This document shows positions 8,060 to 16,872 of a DNA stretch of 64,000 nucleotides, one piece after another. Position 1 is the first letter of the stretch; the number at the start of each line of letters is the position of its first letter. The stretch is taken from the NCBI RefSeq assembly GCF_010994275.1, contig NZ_WMCD01000001.1, forward strand, positions 434,001 to 498,000, in the 5' to 3' direction. The notes under the pieces were generated by a model. That model saw only the letters and a list, made by a program, of their open reading frames with translations, was not told the origin of the DNA and did no database searches. The position numbers and the translations under genes are program-made. Source of the stretch: Cyclobacterium jeungdonense (GTDB lineage: Bacteria; Bacteroidota; Bacteroidia; Cytophagales; Cyclobacteriaceae).

Positions 8060-10024
8060 TCAGGGCAGGTCCAGCAAGGATGCTATTTTTTCCGGGTTTT
8101 TGGTTTTGCCCAACCTGCGCTCCAGGCTTTTGGTAGGCGTATCCCGTAGAGCCATTAATTTTTCCTGCAAAAGCGCAATTTTATCCAAATGCTCTTTGAT
8201 TTGGGTATAATCTTCCTCACGGATCATTTCGGTCAGGTAATGAGGGAATAAATTCTCCATTCCTGCTTCAAACAAACGTGGTTTGGCCCTGGCATTATAC
8301 CGGGTATAGGTAAAGGGATCAAAGGTCTCCTCCTTATAAATTTCATCGATCTCCTCATTTTTTGGATAAATGGCCGCAAGTTCCGGGTAAAGGGTTTCCA
8401 TCTCGTTTAGAAAATCCAGAAGTTGGATTCCTTTCTCGATTTTCATACTTGGCTCTTCGGTTTCGGCATAGTCGGAGAGGCGCATCTCAAATAACCGTTC
8501 GAAAGTACGTCCCGTAAAATTCTCGAAAAATTGCCTTTCTGATTCTGAAGCCGACTCGTGACTTTCGTACATGGCTTCCACTAGAGATTTTTTTTCAGTG
8601 ATTTCTTCCTCTATGCCTACCAGGCGGGAATTCACCTCGATAGATTGCAATTCCCTATTGGCATACCTGGCTAAATCAGTAGAAAGCTTTATTTCTTCTT
8701 CCAAATTGCTTTCTACGCGCTCTAAAAAGGAACGGGCATTTCCATACCCCACTTCATGGTTCAGAATTTTCCTGGTTTGCTTCCCCCTGTGGGAATATGC
8801 AATCAAATCCAATGGAGATAAAAAGGGTACACCGGTTCGGGTATAATTATTTAAATCAACATACCGGATGTCTCCCGTGCGTATCAGCTCAATCAATTCC
8901 TTCATTTGTTCCAGTTTTTTGGTACGGCTTCTAAAATAGGCATGGGTGAAAGCCAGGGAATCGCTTTTATCTTTATTCAGTTCCAGCGCATTCATTTCTG
9001 AATAGGTCTCAACGGTGTCTTTGAATAATGTATATTTTTCTTCCAGTGAGCTTAAAAGACCGTCTAATTCATCGTAAAGCTCGTACTCAAATCTTTTCGT
9101 TAAAATGGGATAATTGCCACTTGTTGTTGTTTCAGGATTTTTTGCATCATATTGCATTAGTTTGGATATAAAGTCATCGATGAAACGGTTACCGGGTTTC
9201 TGAATCTGAAGTTGGGGACTTTCGGATTGGAAACCATCGTTATAGATCAATCCAAAATCAGCGGAGGCAATTTTGAAGGAATTTTGACTTCCCGCCTCCA
9301 GGTTTCGAAGCTTTTCAATGGTTTTATAAAAAATTACTTCCTTTATAGCCGCACCCGTTTCCAGGTTTCTTTGTTTGACTCCCAGTAAAAATCCGTTTTC
9401 ATAATTACGGACTTCGGACACCAAAATACTGTCTTTAAGGTAAACCAGGGACCATTCTCCATCCATATAGCCCTCAGAGTTGATTTCTCCCCGAATTAGC
9501 TGCGTAAAGTCTCCTTCAAAGTTCCTGTAATCAAAATCCTTGACAATTTTATCATTTGAAAAAACGATTCCCGTTGCTTCTGCTTTTGGTTTTAGTTCGC
9601 CGTCTATATAGTCATTTTGCTTAAAAGTCCACGTTCCTGTCTTTACCCCTTCGGTATACATGGCTTTTACGTGGATGTTTTCACTTTTCAGACTGCTGAT
9701 GATTTCAAAATCCACCACATCTTCCAGACTTATACGGTGAGTTTCCCGATCGAAAATCCAGGTACCATTTCGTTCATTCCGGACATATTCGCCCGTGACT
9801 TGAAATTTGTGTAAGATTGTCTGGTCGGTACTGTCTTTTTCCAGGAAGTCAAAGCGAAAAAAACCGTCCATAACCATCTCTCCCGAATTTTCCAGGAATT
9901 CAAACGTAGCCGTGCCTTCTTTTTCCTGAAAGGAGTAATCTCCCTCGTAGACGTTTTTTATCTGAGCTATACCAATGCCGCTTTGGAGTAATAATAATAA
10001 AAAAAGGCAGACTTTATGCTTCAT
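8060..10024 (-). CDS. Secreted protein of unknown function, beta-rich N-terminus and long helical C-terminus
   Basis: I do not recognise this 654-residue protein. It has a signal peptide (KVCLFLLLLLQSGIGIAQ). The first about 240 residues are beta-rich with repeated units of the type GTWIFD, GTWTFK and GEWSLVYLKD, reminiscent of MORN/YwqK-like repeats. From about 290 onward it is charged and strongly helical (LDGLLSSLEEKY, LEQMKELIELIRTGD, VGIEEEITEKKSLVEAM), likely coiled coil. There are no catalytic motifs, transmembrane segments or lipobox. It lies 113 bases after the arginine decarboxylase gene, behind that gene's terminator, so it probably has its own promoter. A structural or scaffold role in the periplasm is a guess. 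Confidence 0.75.
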   Translation of the reverse strand: MKHKVCLFLLLLLQSGIGIAQIKNVYEGDYSFQEKEGTATFEFLENSGEMVMDGFFRFDFLEKDSTDQTILHKFQVTGEYVRNERNGTWIFDRETHRISLEDVVDFEIISSLKSENIHVKAMYTEGVKTGTWTFKQNDYIDGELKPKAEATGIVFSNDKIVKDFDYRNFEGDFTQLIRGEINSEGYMDGEWSLVYLKDSILVSEVRNYENGFLLGVKQRNLETGAAIKEVIFYKTIEKLRNLEAGSQNSFKIASADFGLIYNDGFQSESPQLQIQKPGNRFIDDFISKLMQYDAKNPETTTSGNYPILTKRFEYELYDELDGLLSSLEEKYTLFKDTVETYSEMNALELNKDKSDSLAFTHAYFRSRTKKLEQMKELIELIRTGDIRYVDLNNYTRTGVPFLSPLDLIAYSHRGKQTRKILNHEVGYGNARSFLERVESNLEEEIKLSTDLARYANRELQSIEVNSRLVGIEEEITEKKSLVEAMYESHESASESERQFFENFTGRTFERLFEMRLSDYAETEEPSMKIEKGIQLLDFLNEMETLYPELAAIYPKNEEIDEIYKEETFDPFTYTRYNARAKPRLFEAGMENLFPHYLTEMIREEDYTQIKEHLDKIALLQEKLMALRDTPTKSLERRLGKTKNPEKIASLLDLP

Positions 10025-10110
10025 GTGTATTTCCTTTCAATTTCGATGCTAAATTGGCAATGAAATAGAAAAATCGTTGAAAATACTCCTTACAAATAGC
10101 CTGCCAGTAA

Positions 10111-10140
10111 TAAAAAAGAGGGTTTAAACCCTCTTTTTTA
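10111..10140 (-). terminator. Terminator overlapping the arginine decarboxylase stop codon
   Basis: Read on the minus strand, the TAA stop of the decarboxylase runs into a perfect inverted repeat AAAAAAGAGGGTTT / AAACCCTCTTTTTT, a GC-containing hairpin with U tract. The A/T flanks are symmetrical, so it could work in both directions. It separates the decarboxylase from the 654-residue gene. Confidence 0.8.
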
Positions 10141-11529
10141 TTTATATCCTAATATTTTCATCATGTCCTTACTTTCCTGTTCCGGAGAAAATAACCAGTG
10201 ATGAATGCTTCCGTCGCTATTGCGGTCAATAATCACATGCTTTGGAGCAGGGATGAGACAGTGTTGGATGCCTCCATAGCCTCCCAGTGATTCCTGATAG
10301 GCCCCTGTATGAAAAAAGCCAATGTATTGGGTGGTGTTTTTTTCCAGTTTAGGAAGGTATATATTGAACTGGTGCGCTTCTGAATTGTAATAATCCATGC
10401 TATCACAAGTCAATCCTCCCAGGGATATGTTATGGTATTCCCTGTCCCAATGGTTGATGGCTAGCATGATGTATTTCTGATTAAGTCCCCAGCTATCCGG
10501 GAGCTGGGTGATAAAGGAGCCATCGATCATGTACCAGAGTTCCTTATCATTTTGCAATTTTTCGTCCAGAATGGAATACAATACCGCGCCGCTTTCACCC
10601 ACGGTATAACTTCCAAATTCGGTAAAGATATTAGGCTCTTCCGTATTGTTTTTGGCACACATCCATTTGATATTCTTGATAATCTGGTCGGCCATGTACT
10701 GGTAGTCGTAGTCAAAAAACACATTGGTCTTTATAGGCCATCCGCCGCCAACATCCATGGTATCCAAATCGGGAGCGACCTTTTTTAACTCCACGTACTT
10801 TTGGATAAATCGGGTAAGTTCGGACCAATAATAAGCCGTATCACGAATGCCGGAGTTGATGAAGAAATGAAGCATTTTTAAGCTTACATTGGGATTGGAT
10901 TTGATTTTTTCTTCATATAGCTTTATAATATCGTGGTACCTTACTCCCAGGCGGGAGGTATAAAACCCAAATTTCGGCTCCTCGTCCGCGGCTATTCGAA
11001 TTCCCACCTTAAAAGGGACCTTTACGTGTTCCAGGTAGTAATCAATTTCGGTCAAATTGTCCAAAATAGGGATGCAATTCGTAAACCCCTCATTGAGAAG
11101 TTCCGACACATATTGTTTATAAAGTTCACGTTTGAAACCATTGCAGACGATGTAGGTATCTTTGCCGATTTTACCTTGTTTGTAGAGGCTTTTCACCAGC
11201 GGGATATCGAAAGTGGAACTGGTTTCGATATGGACATCATTCTTCAACGCCTCGTCCATCACAAAGCTGAAATGGGAGGATTTGGTACAATAGCAATAGG
11301 TATAAGACCCTTTGTAATCATGCCGTTGCATGGCATTGCCAAAGTACGTTTTTGCATTCTGGATATTTTCCGAAATTTTTGGGAGATAAGTTAATTTCAA
11401 GGGCGTCCCGTATTCCCGGATGATTTCCATTAGATTTACCCCATTGAAGTTCAGTTGGTTGTTAGTTACTGAGAATTCTTTGGTTGGAAAGTCAAAGGTT
11501 TGCTTGATAAGATCAATGTAGTTATTCAT
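10138..11529 (-). CDS. speA: Arginine decarboxylase (PLP enzyme, alanine racemase fold)
   Basis: The 463-residue protein belongs to the fold type III decarboxylases that make agmatine from arginine, the first step of putrescine synthesis. The PLP lysine is Lys83 in YCYCTKSSHF. The glycine-rich phosphate-binding segment is DVGGGWPIK, and the CDSMDYY motif near the C-terminal domain holds the catalytic Cys and Asp from the neighbouring subunit. It is much shorter than E. coli SpeA (658 residues) and matches the compact form common in Bacteroidota. The ATG at 11529 gives the typical start MNNYIDLIKQTFDFPTKEF. It is cytoplasmic, with no signal peptide. It lies 61 bases behind the histidine kinase gene, and its stop is embedded in a terminator. 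Substrate choice of arginine over a related diamine acid is by family. Confidence 0.88.
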   Translation of the reverse strand: MNNYIDLIKQTFDFPTKEFSVTNNQLNFNGVNLMEIIREYGTPLKLTYLPKISENIQNAKTYFGNAMQRHDYKGSYTYCYCTKSSHFSFVMDEALKNDVHIETSSTFDIPLVKSLYKQGKIGKDTYIVCNGFKRELYKQYVSELLNEGFTNCIPILDNLTEIDYYLEHVKVPFKVGIRIAADEEPKFGFYTSRLGVRYHDIIKLYEEKIKSNPNVSLKMLHFFINSGIRDTAYYWSELTRFIQKYVELKKVAPDLDTMDVGGGWPIKTNVFFDYDYQYMADQIIKNIKWMCAKNNTEEPNIFTEFGSYTVGESGAVLYSILDEKLQNDKELWYMIDGSFITQLPDSWGLNQKYIMLAINHWDREYHNISLGGLTCDSMDYYNSEAHQFNIYLPKLEKNTTQYIGFFHTGAYQESLGGYGGIQHCLIPAPKHVIIDRNSDGSIHHWLFSPEQESKDMMKILGYK

Positions 11530-11590
11530 GCCTAAAGTTTATCACATTTTTTATGGGATTCAAAATTTGTATTATAAATCCAAAGGAATA

Positions 11591-13681
11591 TTAGTTCTTT
11601 TGGATTTTGGGATTAATTGGAATTTCGACGAAAAAGGTAGTACCACTATCATTCTCGGTTTCAAACCAAATAGTTCCTCCATGGGCACTAACTATTTGTT
11701 TGGAAATGGCCAATCCCATTCCAAAGGGTTTTTCACCATCGGTACCAGTCCTTTTTCCATCGGTGTACCATTCAAAGACCTTGTCTTTAATCGAATCCGG
11801 AATGCCGATTCCTTCATCTTTGATTGAAAAAATGGCTTTATCCGATTTTTTAAGCAGGTTAATGTAAATAGATTTTCCCCTGGGACTAAATTTGATCGCA
11901 TTGGCAATCAGGTTGCTGATGACCCGCCATAATTTTTCCCTGCTGATATAAGCGGTAACCGGAATGGTGTGTAAAATTAATTTTTGGTACTTTTCATGGG
12001 CTTTGTGTTGCAGCAATTCTACGCAATAACTTAGAAGTCGGTCGAGCTCCACTGCTTCTTTAGTAAGGGATGCAGTGTTTTTATTGGACTGCATCATTTC
12101 GGAAACCAGGTTGATCGAATTATTGCAGGAGGTTTTGATGTGCTCCAAAAGCACCCTGTTTTCCCCGGTAATCTGCTCATCGGCCAGCAGGATGTCAGCC
12201 ATCATTACCATGCTGCTAATGGGGTTTCTCAAATCATGAGCTACCATGTACATGATTTTGGTGTTCTCTGCCTGACTTTGTTCCAAAGCACCCAGCGTGT
12301 CCTGCAATTCTATGTTTTGTTGACTTATTTCCTTGTTAATCTTTTTAGATCGACTCAGCCATTTACCGACAAATCCCAAAAAGACCACTAATAGTAACGT
12401 AAAACCTATAGTCGCACCCAGGTAAATATTCTTTATTTGATTATCCCGGTTGATAATAGAAAACTGGTATTGTTGAGCAGCATTTTCGTAGAAGGTTTCC
12501 ATATCCACCGCACGAAGTTCATCGTCAACAGTATCTATAGAATCTTTTAAGTGAAAATAGGCTTTCAAATAGGGATACGCTTTTTCGGGGGCACCTGCCT
12601 GCTCAAAGTAGCTGCTTTGTACTTCGTTCCAGCGGATCAGCGTTTGGGTATAGGAACGGTTTTTTAATTCTGATTTTGAAAGGGACAGCTCCAGTTCATT
12701 CATCAATTGCTGAGCTTCATCCAATTGATTCCGGGCAATATACAGGTCAGCCAGCTTTATTTTCGCGGTTAGGGCATCTTGCGTATCGAAGTTGGGCCGG
12801 CTGTTTATGGCAATACTTTTAAGCAACAAACTTTCCGCTTCATCGTATTGCCCCAACTTGGCCAGAACACCTCCCAGATTGCCCATAAAGACACCTTTAG
12901 CCAGGCGGATAAAGTTTTGCTCTCCAGGGTATTTTTTTTCAGCTTCCGTTAAAAATTGCAAACCATGCCGGTAATGAAGAGAAGCACTGTCCAGTTTACC
13001 TGTTTTTTCGTACGCCAGGGCCAGCGTATTTCGGTACATTTGTGGAAAGTATAGTTTTTGAACCGCCATATCCCCATCCCAGCAATCCTGGTTTTCCAAA
13101 ATCGCCTTCTTAAAATAAGGAATGCTTTCGGCAAATTGCATCTGACCGTAGCGAAACATTCCCAATTGATAAGTAAGGCTACTGATCAGGCAATTGTTTA
13201 GATTTTTAAGCCCAAATTCCCGGCCTTCAAAATAGCTTGCAAAAGCATCGCTGAACTGTTTTTTGGCCTTATACCAGTCACCTTCTAGGAATTTGGTGTT
13301 TGCATATTCCTTTTGATAAATCTGTCTCCTATTTTCCAATACCCAAAACATGCTGTCCAGATAGCGCTTCGACCGCTCCAGATCAATGTCGTAATTCAGG
13401 TAAATTCTACTCAAAAAATTATACCTTTCCCATAAATCAAGCGGAGTTTTTTGCTCCATTTGTTGATAGGCGCTGTCAAGAAACTGAAGGGATTTCCGGT
13501 ATTGCCCGCTATTGAGCAGGTTACTCGAACGATCCAATATATCGGAAGTATTTTTGGAACGGGGCTGATACCCCTCATCCTGACCCTGGCAACCTAAAAA
13601 ACAGCATGCATAAATAAAAAAAATGAAACCAGAAAGGCAGGTTTTGGGATTCCAAAAATAGCACCAATTATTTCTTTGCAT
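11591..13681 (-). CDS. Sensor histidine kinase with periplasmic TPR domain
   Basis: From ATG 13681 (an upstream TTG at 13711 is less likely) the product has 696 residues. It begins with a signal sequence containing a lipobox-like ACCFLGC (Cys31). Residues about 50-405 are TPR repeats (for example ESIPYFKKAILENQ, DEAESLLLKSIAINS). One transmembrane helix follows (about 408-431, IYLGATIGFTLLLVVFLGF), then a coiled coil and a HisKA domain with the phospho-acceptor His482 in MVAHDLRNPISS. The HATPase_c domain shows N-box NLIANAIKFS, DEGIGIP and GMGLAIS. No receiver or output domain is fused and no response regulator is adjacent. The DUF5916 gene ends about 40 bases upstream and arginine decarboxylase begins 61 bases downstream, all on the same strand. 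Confidence 0.9.
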   Translation of the reverse strand: MQRNNWCYFWNPKTCLSGFIFFIYACCFLGCQGQDEGYQPRSKNTSDILDRSSNLLNSGQYRKSLQFLDSAYQQMEQKTPLDLWERYNFLSRIYLNYDIDLERSKRYLDSMFWVLENRRQIYQKEYANTKFLEGDWYKAKKQFSDAFASYFEGREFGLKNLNNCLISSLTYQLGMFRYGQMQFAESIPYFKKAILENQDCWDGDMAVQKLYFPQMYRNTLALAYEKTGKLDSASLHYRHGLQFLTEAEKKYPGEQNFIRLAKGVFMGNLGGVLAKLGQYDEAESLLLKSIAINSRPNFDTQDALTAKIKLADLYIARNQLDEAQQLMNELELSLSKSELKNRSYTQTLIRWNEVQSSYFEQAGAPEKAYPYLKAYFHLKDSIDTVDDELRAVDMETFYENAAQQYQFSIINRDNQIKNIYLGATIGFTLLLVVFLGFVGKWLSRSKKINKEISQQNIELQDTLGALEQSQAENTKIMYMVAHDLRNPISSMVMMADILLADEQITGENRVLLEHIKTSCNNSINLVSEMMQSNKNTASLTKEAVELDRLLSYCVELLQHKAHEKYQKLILHTIPVTAYISREKLWRVISNLIANAIKFSPRGKSIYINLLKKSDKAIFSIKDEGIGIPDSIKDKVFEWYTDGKRTGTDGEKPFGMGLAISKQIVSAHGGTIWFETENDSGTTFFVEIPINPKIQKN

Positions 13682-13723
13682 AGGCTGCCAAAATAATCTA
13701 AAAATCTCCAAAAAGCCTAATTT

Positions 13724-15928
13724 TCAGAACCTAAAAGTATATGCCAATTTAACGGTGGATTGCGTTTCTGAAACATCAAAACGATCCCCTAATTTTTGCC
13801 AATTGTGATTATGTACGATGAAAAGCGTGTTGCCAGGGTCAATCACCCATATAAATCGGCTGTTGGTTCCCAGCCTGTTGGTTACATTATCATACTGTAT
13901 ATTGAAATTTAACGAAACCCAGGGGGAGAAATCGTAGCTGCTAATGAGTCGGAATAGGTGGGTATCAAACGACCCTTCCTGAAGGCGCACCTGACTGTAC
14001 AAATAACTCCCCGTAAGGTTTAGACCTGCAAATGGCCGAAGGAAGAGGTCCAATTCCAGGTTGGCTTGTCTACCCGTCCAGAATCCCATGTTCTCGAAAG
14101 TAAGGTTCCCTCCGATTTTTCGAAAAGGCGCCGTTTGAATTTCAATGGAATACCCGTAGTTTTTGTAAATTCCTTCCTGGATGAGGAACCGACCATCCCG
14201 AAGCACATCAAAAATGAAATTAAGATTCTCGTAATTTTGGTGAAGATTTAAATATAAAATATCCCCACTTTCCATACGAATCCCCAAAAAGCGGATATTA
14301 TGATTGATGGTTGCCGGCCTCCAGTCCATAAACATCAGGTATTCGAAATCATATTCCCAGCTGAGTTCGCGGATGGTATTACTCTGATCAATCAAGGGAT
14401 TAAAAGTAAAGGTAGGTTGCAATCGCCTGAAGCCGTTTCTTGGCACAAACCCCACCGCCGGTGCGTATTGGACGCCAAACTCCCGGTAAGATACATGAGC
14501 ATCCCAGGGCTGGTTTGGGAAATTCACTCTGAATCCCCGTACCGATCGGTCCATTAAACTGCTGGATTCACCAAATAAGCTAGGCGTATGTCCTACAAAA
14601 AAAGCCTGGAACTGTAAATTTTTATCTTTCAAAAACCGGGAGGTACTGAGATTCAAATCGGCACCAAAAGTCTCTCTCACCGGAAGGCTATCTCCATCGG
14701 TTTCCCGGCGTGTGTAGATTACTCCAACGGTACTTTCCGATGAAAAATTTTGTAAAACCCTACCCACGGTAAAATGCTCTCCCGGTATGCCGTCGTCTGA
14801 TCCTGTCCTGACTTGTAAGAACCCCACATCCGTTTCTTTTATCCTCCCAATAAGCCGGGCACCGTGTTTTATGGGTATGGGATTGCCCCCTTCCAGACCA
14901 ATTCTTCGGCTAAAGTAGGGGTTGGGATTGCTCGAAGGGGCAAACTGAAAGACATTGGAACCCTGCAGGAAAAAATCCCTTCTTTCCGGAAAAACCAAAG
15001 GAAAGCGGGTAAGGTTTACCTGGCGATTATCCACCTCCGTTTCTGCAAAATCCGTATTAACAGTGATACCTGCTTTTAAGTTAGGGGTAATATTGTAGTT
15101 TAGTTCTCCTCCTGCGTTATAGGTAAAGGACTGCCTGGAGGCCAATTCCGGTACTTCTTTAGCAGAGGATTGTGAAACAATCGCGTAAGGAATGGCTTCC
15201 AAGCCCAGACCCTGATTGATACCACGTAATCCAGTTAGCTTTCCTGCATCCTGCGGTCGTTCGATACCCTGGTTTCGTTGGTATCCTGTCCACAAGCTGG
15301 TTTCATTTTTTCGTCGGACAGTACGAAGGAAATTAATTCCCCAAACCTCATTAGCCGGGTCAAAATTCAAGGTCATAAACGGAATCCGAATTTCAGCCGA
15401 CCAACCCTGATCGTCCTTACTCACCCAGGCTCTCCAGATTCCGTTCCAATCTCTGTTTACAGTACTTCCTTGTCCTGTACGCAGGATTCCGTCCCCCATT
15501 AGCCCTGCGGGATTAATTTCAAAATAGAAAGCGGAACGCTGATCATTATAGGTATCAAGGATAAAAGCAAACACGTCATCAGTGGATAAATCAGCATCTC
15601 TTCTTCGTTGGAACGCTTTGATTTGATCGGGATTACTGTCAAAAAGCCGAACACCCAAGTACAGGTTTTTCTCATCGAATACCACCTGCACGGCCGTTTG
15701 CTCGGAGGCCAATTGCCCCTCCAGAGGTTCCTGCTGCCGAAAAGCCGTGGCGGCACCTGCCTGCTTCCAAATGTTCTCATCCAATCTACCATCGAGTTCC
15801 AGTTGCACATCCGGAGAGAGCGGATGGGCCCGCAAATCGTCTGATTGCCGGGCCATACCAGGCAAAAAAGTGGATAAGAGGAAACCTGTGACTAAAATAA
15901 ACTGTTTGATAAAGCGAGGTGGTTTTAT
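13724..15928 (-). CDS. DUF5916 outer-membrane protein with N-terminal CBM9-like domain (start codon unclear)
   Basis: The N-terminal domain (about 40-210) has the carbohydrate-binding family 9-like pattern (ELDGRLDENIWKQAG, then LYLGVRLFDSNP and SAFYFEINPAG). The remaining about 500 residues form a DUF5916 outer-membrane barrel (FPERRDFFLQGSNVFQF, FFVGHTPSLFG, last residues TFRF). The first conventional start in frame is TTG 15865 or ATG 15856, but both would cut off an excellent signal peptide that reads KPPRFIKQFILVTGFLLSTF, then LPGMA. Upstream the frame runs only to ATA at 15926-15928 before a stop. With ATA as codon 1 the product is 734 residues, exactly the length of the paralogue at 23337. 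It follows the TetR gene by 104 bases. Natural variant, sequencing error or unusual start cannot be told apart. Confidence 0.8.
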   Translation of the reverse strand: MKPPRFIKQFILVTGFLLSTFLPGMARQSDDLRAHPLSPDVQLELDGRLDENIWKQAGAATAFRQQEPLEGQLASEQTAVQVVFDEKNLYLGVRLFDSNPDQIKAFQRRRDADLSTDDVFAFILDTYNDQRSAFYFEINPAGLMGDGILRTGQGSTVNRDWNGIWRAWVSKDDQGWSAEIRIPFMTLNFDPANEVWGINFLRTVRRKNETSLWTGYQRNQGIERPQDAGKLTGLRGINQGLGLEAIPYAIVSQSSAKEVPELASRQSFTYNAGGELNYNITPNLKAGITVNTDFAETEVDNRQVNLTRFPLVFPERRDFFLQGSNVFQFAPSSNPNPYFSRRIGLEGGNPIPIKHGARLIGRIKETDVGFLQVRTGSDDGIPGEHFTVGRVLQNFSSESTVGVIYTRRETDGDSLPVRETFGADLNLSTSRFLKDKNLQFQAFFVGHTPSLFGESSSLMDRSVRGFRVNFPNQPWDAHVSYREFGVQYAPAVGFVPRNGFRRLQPTFTFNPLIDQSNTIRELSWEYDFEYLMFMDWRPATINHNIRFLGIRMESGDILYLNLHQNYENLNFIFDVLRDGRFLIQEGIYKNYGYSIEIQTAPFRKIGGNLTFENMGFWTGRQANLELDLFLRPFAGLNLTGSYLYSQVRLQEGSFDTHLFRLISSYDFSPWVSLNFNIQYDNVTNRLGTNSRFIWVIDPGNTLFIVHNHNWQKLGDRFDVSETQSTVKLAYTFRF

Positions 15929-16032
15929 GAATCACAAAATACTGGAATACAATGGGACTGTTCCATGTTTTTTTTACGATCGGTTGGTTACGGTAACGTG
16001 AATCCAGCGATTCCAGCAGAATATGTGAAGGA

Positions 16033-16677
16033 TTATCCCCCGGTTGAATACCTGCTTTTGCCCATTTCAGGCCCTGTCTGGAGCCGACTAATCTCAGCGT
16101 AAATAAGCTCGTATACCTGATCTTTGAACAGTTCAAGTTTTTGGTCATATTCTCTGGCTTCATCCATCATGGACAAGTAATAGTAGGCCCCCTCAATTAC
16201 CACAAATATTTTTTCCGCTAAAAGCCCCGTATCTCCCATAACAAGGACTTCATCTTTATCTAGCAGGTTTTTAAGGGTTACCCTTAGTTTGACGTGTAGT
16301 TTTTTATACTCCTTTTTGATTAATTGATCCCGGAAGATAAATGCATAGCAACTAAAAAACACCCCGTCATCAAATAGCAGGTTCCATTCTCTCGAAAAAA
16401 GCCGTTCCACCAAAAGCTCCGGATCTACGCGTGGTTTTTTTTCAAGCTTGCTGACAATGGGCTTATAAATGAGTTGGTATTGATGGAGAATATGGTTAAT
16501 TAATCCAAGAATTAAAAGACGCTTGTTAGGGAAATAATGCATGACCAAACTTGGAGGCATGCCCAGGTGTTTGCCGATTTTTGCTATGGATACATTTTCC
16601 AATCCTTCTTGCCGGGACAATTCATACAATCCGGAAACTATCTCCTTTTTTCTTTCTTCTCTGATCGATTGTTTCAT
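16033..16677 (-). CDS. TetR/AcrR-family transcriptional regulator
   Basis: The product has 214 residues. The N-terminal helix-turn-helix is clear: VSGLYELSRQEGLENVSIAKIGKHLGMPPSLVMHYFPNKRLL, with the recognition helix around PPSLVMHYF. The C-terminal helical domain, the ligand and dimer part in this family, is not assignable to a known ligand. TetR proteins normally repress their own and neighbouring promoters. The gene is divergent from susC-like at 16873, and the 195-base spacer holds an 8-4-8 palindrome at 16757, a good operator candidate. The DUF5916 gene lies 104 bases downstream on the same strand. Confidence 0.88.
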   Translation of the reverse strand: MKQSIREERKKEIVSGLYELSRQEGLENVSIAKIGKHLGMPPSLVMHYFPNKRLLILGLINHILHQYQLIYKPIVSKLEKKPRVDPELLVERLFSREWNLLFDDGVFFSCYAFIFRDQLIKKEYKKLHVKLRVTLKNLLDKDEVLVMGDTGLLAEKIFVVIEGAYYYLSMMDEAREYDQKLELFKDQVYELIYAEISRLQTGPEMGKSRYSTGG

Positions 16678-16733
16678 ATTAATTTAGAATAAAAAGGGCA
16701 ATTTAGCCATAAAAATATTCTTTATCTGATTTT

Positions 16734-16764
16734 TTTGTTAATTTTAAATTATTAAATATTGAAT
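16734..16764 (+). promoter_or_regulatory. Possible susC-like promoter overlapping the palindrome
   Basis: TTTG at 16734-16737 is followed by a 19-base spacer and TATTGAAT at 16757-16764. The -33 element and spacing fit the Bacteroidota pattern; the -7 keeps only the TA. Because this -7 is the left arm of the palindrome, binding there would block transcription. Confidence 0.3.
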
Positions 16765-16776
16765 GAATATTCAATA
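16757..16776. promoter_or_regulatory. Candidate TetR operator palindrome
   Basis: Perfect inverted repeat TATTGAAT-GAAT-ATTCAATA between the divergent TetR and SusC-like genes. Size and symmetry suit a TetR dimer. The region is AT-rich, so chance is possible, but position and perfection favour an operator. Confidence 0.45.
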
Positions 16777-16872
16777 AATAAATGATAATTCTGGTTTAAC
16801 AATAAGGTAATAGGCCAGAAGTAACTTGCAGAGAAAATACCGAATCAAATTTATCACCAATACCTAAACTAG

